Assembly (NCBI RefSeq): GCF_046298265.1
Contig: NZ_JBKAHK010000003.1
Coordinates: forward strand, 372,001-436,000
DNA from: Gillisia xinjiangensis
Lineage (GTDB): Bacteria; Bacteroidota; Bacteroidia; Flavobacteriales; Flavobacteriaceae
Length of the DNA: 64,000 bases
Direction of reading: 5' to 3'
Made by a program: the position numbers and the translations under genes. Below, piece by piece: positions 25,332 to 33,394 of the stretch. Positions within the stretch are counted from its first letter, which is position 1, and each line of letters starts with the position of its first letter. Below the pieces are notes generated by a model. The model had not been told where the DNA came from and did no database searches. It saw only the letters and a list, made by a program, of their open reading frames with translations.

Positions 25332-26165
25332 TTATTCAATCTGAAGTAGGACAAAAACCGGTAAATGATCTGAAGGGTATTTGAGGTCTTTTGAATCGCT
25401 TAAAACCGCATATTTTTTAACCTCAATATCGCCTTTACTGGTCAAAATATAGTCGATTCGGCGGGTGACAGGTTCTTTAAAGTTATATCCATTAAAAGTT
25501 CCTTCCGGACCAAAATCAAGTTCAGCAATAGTTTTGGAATCGTTTAGTTTTTCAGAAAGAAATTTGATTCCGGGTGCATTGGGCTCCAGGTTAAAGTCTC
25601 CCATTAAAACAACGGGTAGATCTTCTGAATTTAATTGCTGAATCATTTTCCAAATCAACCTGGCGCTTTCTTCCCTCGCCTTTTCACCTATATGGTCGAA
25701 ATGGGAATTGAAAACCCAGAATTTTTCGCCGCTTTCCCTATCTTCAAATAACGCGTAAGTGCATACCCTTTCCATAGCTGCATCCCAACCCACAGAAACT
25801 CTTTCAGGTGTTTCTGAAAGCCAGAAGGTATTCTCTTTGAGTACCTCAAACCTATTGCTATCGTAAAAGACAGCACTAAATTCTCCTTTGGTTTTCCCGT
25901 CATCCCTGCCAACTCCAACATAGCTGTATGCCGGCAGGATATCTTCAAAGAATTCAAGCTGCTCTAATACCGCTTCCTGAACGCCAAAAATGTCGGGTTG
26001 ATAAAATTTTATCTGACTGCCAAGATGATCTTTTCGCAAGGACCAACTGTTTTCACCATCGTTCTCATTGGCATATTTTATATTGTAGGACATCAACTCA
26101 ATTTGAGCATTCAGGGAAAAGCTGAATATCACTGTAAATAATGCAGAAGCAATTAATTTAAACAT
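25332..26165 (-). CDS. Secreted endonuclease/exonuclease/phosphatase family protein
   Basis: The 277-residue protein has a signal peptide ending near SLNAQ and the full EEP fold: SYNIKY, FGVQEAVLEQ (metal-binding Glu), SHFDHIG, VVLMGDFNLEP (Asp/Asn), RIDYILTS and SDHLPVFV (catalytic His). Proteins of this group act on sugar phosphates, phosphodiesters or nucleic acids; the substrate is unknown. The ATG at 26165 overlaps the last 8 nt of the upstream gene, which points to translational coupling. The more distal start (26189) lies inside that gene and spoils the signal peptide. Confidence 0.85.
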   Translation of the reverse strand: MFKLIASALFTVIFSFSLNAQIELMSYNIKYANENDGENSWSLRKDHLGSQIKFYQPDIFGVQEAVLEQLEFFEDILPAYSYVGVGRDDGKTKGEFSAVFYDSNRFEVLKENTFWLSETPERVSVGWDAAMERVCTYALFEDRESGEKFWVFNSHFDHIGEKAREESARLIWKMIQQLNSEDLPVVLMGDFNLEPNAPGIKFLSEKLNDSKTIAELDFGPEGTFNGYNFKEPVTRRIDYILTSKGDIEVKKYAVLSDSKDLKYPSDHLPVFVLLQIE

Positions 26166-27384
26166 ATTCATCGATTTTAGGATTGTCATCTACAAAATCC
26201 TGTAAATACTGAAATCGTGGTGTGAGTTTTCCGTTTTCCGTCATTTTTGCACGGCTCAATATTCCGTCTTTATCATCATTAAAAAATGCAGGGATTACGT
26301 GTTTCAGGAACATTTCTCCAAAACCTTCACTGGCATCTTTGGGAAGCTCACACGGCAAATTGTCTACCGCCATCACGGTAATTGCGCCTTCCTGCCGAAA
26401 ATCCACTTCCGATCCTGTTTTGGGATTATACCCATAAAACGGATATGCAATTGTTGAAGGACGGATTGTACTGGCAATTGGGCCATTGATATCGCAGGAA
26501 ATATCTGCTATCAGCTTTATTTTAAAATCGGGAGAATTGGTCTGTTCCCGGGTAAAAAATACCGGTGCGCCATCTCCGTAAAAATGCCCGGCGATAAACA
26601 TATCGCTCACGCCTGCAAATCGCATGAAATTGGAGGTGTATTTTTCCGGATGAATATAGAATTCCTTGTTGCTTCCTTTTGTTCCATCCAAACGCTTGTT
26701 ATAATCCAGTACGTCAATAAGGCAATAAACAGGTTCTTTAAATTCCTGATTTAAATAAGCAGACACATCCACTTTTTTGATCTTCAAATGATCCAAAATT
26801 TCCTTTGCGCCATGCGCTACTTTTCCGCTTCCGGTGAGCAAAATTTTAATGGGCGGAATGCTGATTTTATCCAGTTCTGCCAACATGGATTTAAGATCTG
26901 CCAAATTTTCTGCTTTCGGAAGGTCGAATAAACCATCTCTTAATCCCATTGCCCTAAAACCGTTATATGCTCCTACCAAACCTGCATATCTGCCAAAACC
27001 TATAAGTCGGTGACCGTTTTCCTTTACAATGACTTCGTGATCGTAGAGTTCGATATTATTTTTTAAGATTGCACTTAGCAAGTCCTTGTTATATGGCTGT
27101 TTTTTGATGGTATGGGAGAAGAAGAAATATTTCTTGTTTGGAATTAAGGACGGGATTGGCACTTCCTTCACCCCCAGCAACACATCACAATTTGAAACAT
27201 CCTGTGAAACCTCGAATCCTGCCTCAAGATATTCGGCATCTGTAAACACGCGAATATCAGAAGATTCCACCTCAAAAACTGCCTCAGGTAATAGTTTCAC
27301 TGCTTCTTTTAGTTTTTCGGGGGAAAATACCACCCTTCTGTCTGGTGGGGTTTTGCGTTCTTTAATGAGGGCAAATTTTATCAT
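26158..27384 (-). CDS. Saccharopine/alanine dehydrogenase-like NAD(P) oxidoreductase
   Basis: This protein of about 408 residues belongs to the AlaDh/PNT superfamily. The N-terminal domain has KERKTPPDRRVVFSPE, the hallmark substrate region, and GVKEVP. The central nucleotide-binding part has ILLTGSGKVAHGAKEIL (GxGxxxxG variant), and the C-terminal part has ISCDINGPIAST. These features fit NAD+-dependent, lysine-forming saccharopine dehydrogenase-like proteins, found in flavobacteria outside any lysine pathway cluster. The start at 27384 follows a TATCTTTG box (27428-27421). It heads a two-gene operon with the EEP protein. Confidence 0.8.
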   Translation of the reverse strand: MIKFALIKERKTPPDRRVVFSPEKLKEAVKLLPEAVFEVESSDIRVFTDAEYLEAGFEVSQDVSNCDVLLGVKEVPIPSLIPNKKYFFFSHTIKKQPYNKDLLSAILKNNIELYDHEVIVKENGHRLIGFGRYAGLVGAYNGFRAMGLRDGLFDLPKAENLADLKSMLAELDKISIPPIKILLTGSGKVAHGAKEILDHLKIKKVDVSAYLNQEFKEPVYCLIDVLDYNKRLDGTKGSNKEFYIHPEKYTSNFMRFAGVSDMFIAGHFYGDGAPVFFTREQTNSPDFKIKLIADISCDINGPIASTIRPSTIAYPFYGYNPKTGSEVDFRQEGAITVMAVDNLPCELPKDASEGFGEMFLKHVIPAFFNDDKDGILSRAKMTENGKLTPRFQYLQDFVDDNPKIDEYV

Positions 27385-27415
27385 TCTTGGTATAGGTTTT
27401 GCTTTATTTAGGGTG

Positions 27416-27450
27416 TTGCCCAAAGATATAAATTTTAAACTGTATCTTTG
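27416..27450 (+). promoter_or_regulatory. Promoter for the structured RNA and ssrA
   Basis: TTG (27416-27418), a 24-bp spacer and TATCTTTG (27443-27450) on the plus strand. RNA would start near 27456, at the first base of the structured region. Confidence 0.6.
27421..27428 (-). promoter_or_regulatory. -7 box for the saccharopine-dehydrogenase-like operon
   Basis: TATCTTTG on the minus strand, about 37 nt before the ATG. With the plus-strand TATCTTTG at 27443-27450 it forms a perfect inverted pair 14 bp apart. Confidence 0.6.
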
Positions 27451-27560
27451 CAGCCGCGTTAGGGATAGAAGTGAAAATCCCGTCTAAATTTTAAAAATTT
27501 AGACGGATTGAAACGGATAGCCCGTCCCGACTGAGTTTTTACGAAGTTGGGAACGCACAA
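27451..27560 (+). ncRNA. Structured RNA leader, probable Flavo-1 RNA
   Basis: Just after the promoter come GTTAGGGATAGAAG, a perfect 12-bp hairpin (CCGTCTAAATTT/AAATTTAGACGG, 27479-27506), then ATTGAAACGGATAGCCCG, a second hairpin CCCGAC/GTTGGG with a loop of about 14 nt (27525-27551), and ACGCAC. From memory this matches the Flavo-1 RNA motif of flavobacteria, whose function is unknown. It has no terminator of its own, so it is probably cotranscribed with ssrA 16 nt downstream. The family name needs a covariance-model search. Confidence 0.55.
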
Positions 27561-27576
27561 AAGTTCATTACATTAT

Positions 27577-27975
27577 GGGGTCGACTTGGATTTGACAGCG
27601 GGTCAAATTGGGTTGTAAGCACGTAGAGCGCTGGGATATAGCTCTTAAATCTCATATTTCACACTTTTTAAACGGCGAGAATAACTACGCCTTGGCTGCA
27701 TAACCGAATTATAGTAGGTTATACTTAATCCCTACCAGGTAGGGAGCTGAGATGTCTCGTGGAAGCCTTGATTTACGGCGGCCACACCAGAGACACCGAA
27801 AAAGTAAATATAGGAAGGACAGGGCCTTGATGTTCTTCTGAAAACTAAATGAGGATACGTGTAAGATTGGTGGTTTTCGGCCGGTCTTGCATCGACAATC
27901 AATCGAAAACTAAACGTGTAGAAAGCTTCTTAATTGCTTGTTTGGACGAGGGTTCGAAACCCTCCGACTCCACCA
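27577..27975 (+). ncRNA. ssrA: Transfer-messenger RNA (tmRNA)
   Basis: The 5' end GGGGTCG pairs with CGACTCC near the 3' end, closing a seven-base acceptor stem with one G-U. The T-arm GAGGGTTCGAAACCCTC and an encoded CCA end (27973-27975) complete the tRNA-like domain. The tag frame begins at the resume codon GGC (27674) and reads GENNYALAA before TAA at 27701-27703. The RNA rescues stalled ribosomes together with SmpB. Length about 399 nt, normal for Bacteroidota. Confidence 0.95.
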
Positions 27976-27978
27976 GAT

Positions 27979-28013
27979 AGCCCGGTAAGCACTATGTTTA
28001 CTGGGTTTTTTGT
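27979..28013 (+). terminator. ssrA terminator
   Basis: Arms AGCCCGGTAA/TTACTGGGTT (with G-U pairs) are followed by six T residues. It begins 3 nt after the CCA end. Confidence 0.85.
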
Positions 28014-28393
28014 TTTAAGGTGACAATTATGGAGTGAATTACCCATAGAATTGTATTTTCTCTACCCATCCACGTGACATCTCTACCAATCCTATCTCTT
28101 TATTAACCGCGCTGAAAACAAGCATATGGAAGAACTATTATTTGGGTGTACAGAACTTGTGAAAATTAAATAAGTTATGTAAATTATATATGGACAAATT
28201 AATGGTTTTAACAGGCAGAATACAACCAGGTCAATTTATCTAAAACCAAGGAAATATTTCAGGTGAGTAAAAACTCGAGAAGGAATGATCGATGGATTAG
28301 TAGCAAAAAAAACCGACCTATTGAAGAACTATTAAGGAGCAGAATATGGCAAAATTAAATAAGTTATTTCTTTAATTAATAAATTAGTTCGTT
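28014..28393. other. Intergenic region with an imperfect direct repeat
   Basis: No convincing gene is seen. Two segments repeat with different spacers: GAAGAACTATTA (28129-28140; 28323-28334) followed by AAAATTAAATAAGTTAT (28162-28178; 28351-28367). A short frame of about 40 codons with a basic composition ends at 28357 but has no recognisable family. The area may be decayed coding DNA. Confidence 0.4.
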
Positions 28394-28888
28394 ATGAAAA
28401 AATCAATGTTTTTAATTGTAGTATTATCTTTTCTGGGCTTAATGCAACAGGAAATGGTACAAGCACAGACTGAAAGTTCCTATGAGGCTATGGAGGGGGT
28501 TACCTCAGTAAAGACTGTCTTCGACTTTAGGATTGGTGATTCAGATAAAGCTATGGCCCACCTGAACCTCATTCATAAAATGATAGAAGATCCGAGCTTG
28601 GTGATAGAAGGCGAGCAACCAGAAATTATTATTGTGTTAATTGGCCCCTCCGTAAATCTTGTATCAATTGATAAAATGAAAAGTGCTTCGGGATCGCAAA
28701 ATGAAATTGCCGAAAAGATCTCGGCCATGGATTCAGACGGCATTAGGTTTGAGATTTGTATGACCGCCGCGCATGCTTTCGACCTTTCTGCCGATTCCAT
28801 TCTACCCGAGATTGTGCAGGTGGAAAACGGCTGGATATCCTTGATCGGATACCAACAAAATGGCTATTCAATGATTGCTGATTTCTAA
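28394..28888 (+). CDS. Exported DsrE/DsrF-family protein
   Basis: The 164-residue protein has a signal peptide (cleavage near VQAQ, residue 25) followed by a DsrE-like domain: VFDFRIGDSDKAMAHLNLIHKM, EIIIVLIGPSVNLVS, and the C-terminal GIRFEICMTAAHAFDLSADSILPEI...GYSMI. DsrE proteins relay sulfur, usually via a cysteine; here C117 in FEICMTAA is the candidate. The periplasmic location makes a role in thiosulfate or sulfide metabolism possible, but no partner gene is near. It is the first gene of the accessory stretch after ssrA. Confidence 0.8.
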   Translation: MKKSMFLIVVLSFLGLMQQEMVQAQTESSYEAMEGVTSVKTVFDFRIGDSDKAMAHLNLIHKMIEDPSLVIEGEQPEIIIVLIGPSVNLVSIDKMKSASGSQNEIAEKISAMDSDGIRFEICMTAAHAFDLSADSILPEIVQVENGWISLIGYQQNGYSMIADF

Positions 28889-28920
28889 CGGGAACTAATG
28901 CTGCTTTGCATTTGTGAGAA

Positions 28921-28950
28921 GAAGCTCAAAATCAGGATTTTTTGAGCTTC
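28921..28950 (+). terminator. Hairpin after the DsrE gene
   Basis: Arms GAAGCTCAAAA/TTTTGAGCTTC, 32 bp after the stop codon. No long T-run follows it, but a T-rich stretch is included in the stem. Confidence 0.5.
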
Positions 28951-29064
28951 ATCTCATTCATTATTCCCCATAAGCTTTAACGTTCGGTTTTTTTTCAAAA
29001 ACGTCTTTTCTTTATTTCAGTTTGAAATCCGTTTTCTGCAAAAAACCTTCGCGGTTTATGGATC

Positions 29065-29301
29065 CTATTCCGATGCTTTTTTATTGGAACTTAATAGCGT
29101 CTGTTCAATATCTGCACGTTTAAACCTAAGCCTAATTCCTATTTTATAAGCCTTCAAAATACCATCCTTACTCCAGTTATGGATTGAAAGTATGTACGCG
29201 CCTGAATTCTCTGGACATACAAAAGGGATAAGGGTCGAGATAAAAGAATAAACAATTCTTTTTCTAAAATCAGCAAGACTTAGTGCGCTCATTAATTTCA
29301 A
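29065..29301 (-). pseudogene. Probable remnant of an HTH (excisionase-type) DNA-binding gene
   Basis: The C-terminal 35 codons of this frame (IHNWSKDGILKAYKIGIRLRFKRADIEQTLLSS) match the second half of small MerR/excisionase-type helix-turn-helix proteins (the 'W..DGILK.Y.IG.R.RF...DIE' pattern). The N-terminal half does not: it lacks the recognition helix start and instead encodes a 40-bp repeat (29205-29244) also found past the Fic gene. It therefore looks like a truncated fragment, not a working gene. Confidence 0.5.
29205..29244. repeat. Direct repeat, left copy (flanks Fic gene)
   Basis: This 40-bp segment beginning AATTCTCTGGACAT and ending CGAGATAAA matches 31177-31216 at 36 of 40 positions in the same orientation. 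TCTC.../...CGAGA ends give it weak dyad symmetry. Confidence 0.7.
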
Positions 29302-29376
29302 ATTTCACCCATAGCGCTCATTTTTTATAGGATGCCCCTATATTTTATTATATATTGCGCCTGTAATTTATTACTT

Positions 29377-30942
29377 ATGTCCAAAAGCGCTCATTTTTAT
29401 TCATTCGCACCTGTTTTTCACGGTAAGCAAACACCGGAGAAAGGAACGATCGTAGGATATGCCGCGGTAATTGACAAGCTATCCTTACCTATTCCGATCC
29501 AACTTCCAGTCATCCTGATCTGTGATCAAAATAAATCCTATGAAACTGAAGACTGGAGGGTTTTTCCATCCAGTTATTTACCTGAGGATCATAAAAAACT
29601 TACACAAATCGAAGCACTTTATAAACACTTAGTATTTTCGTTAAAATATGAAGGTGTCAATTTATTGGTATTCAGCGCGCTTACCAAATACTTTTCAGAT
29701 GAAGATCTATACAAACTCACCAATATTGAACCTACAGGACAATATAGCCGACGGATCTGGTTTTTGTTGGAATGGATCATGGGAAAAGAGATTCCTGGAA
29801 AAGAAGCCTTAACAAAAAAAAGCTATGTCCCCGCTATCGATGCAGATTTACAATACTCCATTAGCGGAACAAAATCCAAACGTCATCTGGTACTTAATAA
29901 CCTTCCGGGCATAAATCAATTTTGTCCTTTAATTCGAAAAACAAAGAAACTTGAGGATTCCAAAGCATCCATAAAGGAGAAAAAAAATAATTATCTAAAG
30001 GGAATTCATAAAGATACCATTCAAAGGGCTTCGGCTTTTCTTCTTTTAAAAGATTCCAAAGCTTCGTTTACTATTGAGGGAGAAAGCCCTCGTGGTAAAA
30101 GAGCTGCACGATGGAGTCAGGCAATAGGACAAGCCGGTACAAAGGATCTGACCGAAGAAGAACTTGAAAGATTACAGCAGGTCGTGATCGAAAACAGCCG
30201 ATTTACAGAAATGGGCTTTCGAAAAAAAGGAGGTTTTGTTGGAGAATATGATCGCAGCAGCGGGGAACCTATACCTGACCATATTTCAGCAAAACCTGAA
30301 GATTTACCAATGCTAATGAAAGGACTTCTCGCCACAAATCAACTACTCCTTGAGAGTGATTTTGATGCGGTCCTGGCTGCGTCTAATATCGCCTTTGGAT
30401 TTGTATTTATCCATCCCTTTGTAGACGGGAACGGACGAATTCACCGGTACATCATCCATCATCTCCTGGCAAAGAAAAAATTTTCTCCACAAGGTTTCAT
30501 ATTTCCGGTTTCAGCTTCAATACTTGACCATATCGATGACTATAGAAGGGTTCTGGAATCTTACTCACATCCCCTATTGGACCACATTGAATGGCAGGAA
30601 ACTTCAGATCATAATGTCCAGGTGCTGAATGAAACCTTTGATTATTATCGATTCTTTGATGCTACTAAACAGGCGGAATTTTTATATGATTGTGTAAATG
30701 ATACCATCGATAATATTATTCCTCAGGAAATCAAATACCTCACAGCCTATGACGCGTTTAAAAGATTATTGGATGATGAATTTGAAATGCCTGACAAAAT
30801 GGCAGCCCAGCTGGTACGATTTCTGGAACAAAATAACGGGCAGTTGTCCAAAAGATCCCGGGAAAATGAGTTTTCCAATCTTCAGCCTGAGGAAGTCTCT
30901 GATATTGAAATTGCTTTCCAGGAACTTTTCAAAGATGTTTAG
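29377..30942 (+). CDS. Fic-family protein (probable AMP-transferase)
   Basis: The protein of 521 residues has the complete catalytic motif HPFVDGNGRIHRY at 346-358 (HPFx[D/E]GNGRxxR), giving the His and the phosphate-binding loop needed to transfer AMP from ATP to a target protein hydroxyl. The sequence SFTIEG at 230-235 matches the [S/T]xxxE[G/N] inhibitory helix, here N-terminal and in the same chain, so this is a self-inhibited class II Fic. The region after residue 400 is helical, with a possible winged-helix end. A start at 29377 is preferred over 29332. It is bracketed by 40-bp direct repeats, next to a hipBA module. Target protein unknown. Confidence 0.88.
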   Translation: MSKSAHFYSFAPVFHGKQTPEKGTIVGYAAVIDKLSLPIPIQLPVILICDQNKSYETEDWRVFPSSYLPEDHKKLTQIEALYKHLVFSLKYEGVNLLVFSALTKYFSDEDLYKLTNIEPTGQYSRRIWFLLEWIMGKEIPGKEALTKKSYVPAIDADLQYSISGTKSKRHLVLNNLPGINQFCPLIRKTKKLEDSKASIKEKKNNYLKGIHKDTIQRASAFLLLKDSKASFTIEGESPRGKRAARWSQAIGQAGTKDLTEEELERLQQVVIENSRFTEMGFRKKGGFVGEYDRSSGEPIPDHISAKPEDLPMLMKGLLATNQLLLESDFDAVLAASNIAFGFVFIHPFVDGNGRIHRYIIHHLLAKKKFSPQGFIFPVSASILDHIDDYRRVLESYSHPLLDHIEWQETSDHNVQVLNETFDYYRFFDATKQAEFLYDCVNDTIDNIIPQEIKYLTAYDAFKRLLDDEFEMPDKMAAQLVRFLEQNNGQLSKRSRENEFSNLQPEEVSDIEIAFQELFKDV

Positions 30943-31274
30943 AAAAATCAGGTATCTAATCCATTCCTACCACACAAAACCTTTTTATTCCATATCGGAA
31001 TACTGGATAATTGTATTTGAAACTTCGTAAGACTTATATTTTATCTTTTTCTATTGAATGTAAGTAGCCGTGATCGGGACGAATTGGATAAATAGAGTAT
31101 ACCCTTCGGACCAATAATGCCTATGATCTTTCAAATTCAAATGGGATCACCTAAACAGAAAGCAAGTACCCAACCTAATTCTCGGGACATCCAGAAGGGA
31201 TAAGGCTCGAGATAAAGTTTAAATTGCTGATTAGAAATGGAGAATATGTGCCATAATGCATCGATATGGATTGG
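30943..31274. other. Intergenic region holding the right-hand direct repeat
   Basis: No gene is apparent in about 330 bp. The only structure found is the direct repeat at 31177-31216. Codon-like fragments around 31055-31160 do not form a frame longer than a few dozen codons. Confidence 0.5.
31177..31216. repeat. Direct repeat, right copy (flanks Fic gene)
   Basis: The 40-bp partner of 29205-29244, same orientation, four mismatches. The pair is separated by about 1.93 kb that contains the Fic gene and nothing else intact. Confidence 0.7.
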
Positions 31275-32546
31275 TTATTTTCGGGCGCTAAATGTGTCCA
31301 GATCATTATTTATTTTATAAATTATATTTTCTGGTATTTCTAATTCACTAGCCACCTCTTTCCATCTGGGAATTATGGATTGTACATCTTCAATAATTCC
31401 TTTAGGATTTTTTATCGCAAATTCTTCGGCAATTTTTAGGAGATCCTTAATTCTAATTTCTGCACGCTTACCATTAATTGATAAGGCTCTTGAGGTTGCT
31501 TTGAATGTGAATAATGGGTTCAATGCATAAGTCAAATCATAAGCAGGACTTAAATTCCAGCTGTTACTATTTTTATTATAAATAAAACTATGATTTTTTA
31601 AGTGGTCATCAATATTTCTAAAAACAAGATTGAACACCATACGTTTGTACAGCTGCTGTAAATCTTTATGTGGCACTTTTAATCCTATAGCCACTTTAAA
31701 AACATTTTCATAGGAAGAGTTTTCGGGTTGACTATTAAAGTCCCAACCTGTTAGACCGGTAACGGTTAATACGTGCTGTTTTTCTCCGTGCTGTCTGTCG
31801 TATCTTAATGTTGCGAAATGTTTGTTTTCAATTAACTTAGAAGGCATCATTTCAATTCCTGCTTCTCGCGCTAACAGGTAATAGGCATATTCTACTTTTT
31901 CCTTATTGTAGCCATCGCTATCATCTATATGAAGTTTAACCAAATAATGATTGTAGTCCTCGCTGGTTTCTCTATCTCCAGCAATAATTTCTCCTGTTTC
32001 CTTTTGTTCAGAGATCAATATTTTTGGTCTGGCACCACCCGCAGAAGTTCCAATTTTAAATACATTTAATAATGATAATTCACTGAGGTCTTTACCTGTT
32101 GTATCTTCCTTCAGTTTTAGAACTTTTTCTAAAATAGTAATAACTTCTTCAATATTGACATTAGAGGTGCTGGGCAATTCTTTAATAGGTCTATATTCCA
32201 GAGCTCCCATACCACGGTCAGCAACATATGCAAGCTGTTCCAGAGGTGTAACTTTTTGAATACCTCGTACTGTTAACCATTCCTGAAATATGATATTACC
32301 AAAGGTATCTGGTAATGAATCTGCAATCGACGGTGGTAAACCCTGAAAGGTGTCTTGTTGATATTCGGTGAATACCTGGGCTGATTTTATGCGTTTAAAA
32401 ATGAAAGGAAATAGCTTTGAATACTTTCCAGAATCTAAGAATCCCGGATTATATTGAAAAAAAGATTTTCTTTGATCCGGGTCGTAACCTAATTTACCGA
32501 TCTCCAGGCCAAAAGCGATTATATCTATGATTTTATCTCTGGCCAT
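31275..32546 (-). CDS. hipA: HipA-type serine/threonine kinase toxin
   Basis: The 423-residue toxin begins 3 nt after its antitoxin gene. HipA kinases phosphorylate glutamyl-tRNA synthetase or similar translation factors and stop growth. The phosphate-binding loop is GTSAGGARPK (about 166-175), the catalytic loop NIDDHLKNH (about 311-319, with the Asp and Asn needed) and the DFG-like element SPAYDLT (about 333-339). The N-terminal HipA-couple domain is present as well, so the toxin looks whole and active. Function is inferred from these motifs. Confidence 0.92.
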   Translation of the reverse strand: MARDKIIDIIAFGLEIGKLGYDPDQRKSFFQYNPGFLDSGKYSKLFPFIFKRIKSAQVFTEYQQDTFQGLPPSIADSLPDTFGNIIFQEWLTVRGIQKVTPLEQLAYVADRGMGALEYRPIKELPSTSNVNIEEVITILEKVLKLKEDTTGKDLSELSLLNVFKIGTSAGGARPKILISEQKETGEIIAGDRETSEDYNHYLVKLHIDDSDGYNKEKVEYAYYLLAREAGIEMMPSKLIENKHFATLRYDRQHGEKQHVLTVTGLTGWDFNSQPENSSYENVFKVAIGLKVPHKDLQQLYKRMVFNLVFRNIDDHLKNHSFIYNKNSNSWNLSPAYDLTYALNPLFTFKATSRALSINGKRAEIRIKDLLKIAEEFAIKNPKGIIEDVQSIIPRWKEVASELEIPENIIYKINNDLDTFSARK

Positions 32547-32549
32547 TTA

Positions 32550-32813
32550 TTAATACAATGAAATGTTGTCTTGATTGGTAATAGCTTTATCAATTTCTTT
32601 AGTAATAAGCTGTAATAGTCCAAAGTGGTTTGCTACTTTTAATACATTATCCAGCGTAGCATTTTTTCCGTTCTCAATGTTTTGAATGGTTGTGCTTGAA
32701 ATATCTAATACTTCTGCGAGTTGTTCCCGGGATAAATCGTGTGATTTACGAAATTGTTTACAAGCCTCACCAATCTTAACTTTGACGTCTTTTATTGTGG
32801 TAATTTCCAACAT
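32550..32813 (-). CDS. hipB: HipB-like XRE antitoxin
   Basis: An 87-residue Cro/C1-type helix-turn-helix protein (LSREQLAEVLDISSTTIQNIENGKNATLDNVLKVA, about residues 25-60), the antitoxin and autorepressor of HipA. The ATG at 32813 is chosen over 32846 because the latter lies inside the operator palindrome. A 12-bp inverted repeat directly upstream is the probable binding site. Confidence 0.9.
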   Translation of the reverse strand: MLEITTIKDVKVKIGEACKQFRKSHDLSREQLAEVLDISSTTIQNIENGKNATLDNVLKVANHFGLLQLITKEIDKAITNQDNISLY

Positions 32814-32823
32814 ATTAATACCA

Positions 32824-32870
32824 TTATATTGGTTAAATGTAGTCAAAAATTGACATAATAACCAATATAA
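32824..32870. promoter_or_regulatory. hipBA operator: long inverted repeat
   Basis: Perfect 12-bp arms TTATATTGGTTA (32824-32835) and TAACCAATATAA (32859-32870) are 23 bp apart, with a second, inner palindrome GTCAAAAATTGAC (32842-32854) at nearly the same centre. The position 11 bp before hipB fits binding of a HipB dimer to each arm and repression of the operon. Confidence 0.75.
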
Positions 32871-33121
32871 CGGCTAAATTATTAAATGTTTATTTTTCGC
32901 TACTTGAATTTTAGATCGGAAATTATATTCCAATTGGTTTTCTTACCTAGAATCAAAAATGGGTTTTTATCAAGGCCTTGCCCCCTCCGCTAAAACTTCA
33001 GTGGCATGTAGACGGTGAATGCAGGTACATTTATGAATTATTTTCTTGAAATCCAGTAAAAAACTTAAAATCAGTATTTTGATTTATCTTCTTTTTCAAT
33101 TGCAGATCTTAAGTTTTTAAC

Positions 33122-33349
33122 ATGACCTTACCTTTCGCTGTTTACATCTTATTGTGTCATGATGGAAAATACGATACAGGTTATACTGAAAATATTCAGC
33201 AAAGAATTCAATCACATAATAAAGGAGAAGTTAACTACCCCAAAACAAGATTACCGGTAACTCTGGTACATTTATCTCTATTTCCAGATAAGAAAAAAGC
33301 CTGCGATTTTGAACGCTATTTAAAAACAGGATCCGGAATAGCTTTTTGA
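33122..33349 (+). CDS. Short GIY-YIG nuclease-family protein, C-terminus frameshifted
   Basis: The 75-residue protein has the GIY-YIG core (VYILLCHDGKYDTGYTENIQQRIQSHNKG, about 7-35) and the usual FERYLKTGSGIAF end. In most relatives the chain continues with a basic tail. Here TGA follows at once, while an extra T in the T5 run at about 33343-33347 would restore LKQKIAQF and a stop. So it is either slightly truncated or carries a one-base error. The tyrosine after the Lys of GKYDTGYT replaces the usual YY.G arrangement. Nuclease activity is therefore uncertain. Confidence 0.65.
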   Translation: MTLPFAVYILLCHDGKYDTGYTENIQQRIQSHNKGEVNYPKTRLPVTLVHLSLFPDKKKACDFERYLKTGSGIAF

Positions 33350-33360
33350 AACAAAAGATT

Positions 33361-33394
33361 GCTCAATTTTAACACTTTTTGAGCGGATTTTTTT
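33361..33394 (+). terminator. Terminator after the GIY-YIG gene
   Basis: Arms GCTCAA/TTGAGC followed by CGGA and seven T residues. Confidence 0.55.

Noticed and set aside
27577..27975. tRNA gene at the 3' end of the RNA
   Set aside because: The T-arm and acceptor belong to tmRNA; the tag frame GENNYALAA lies within the same RNA.
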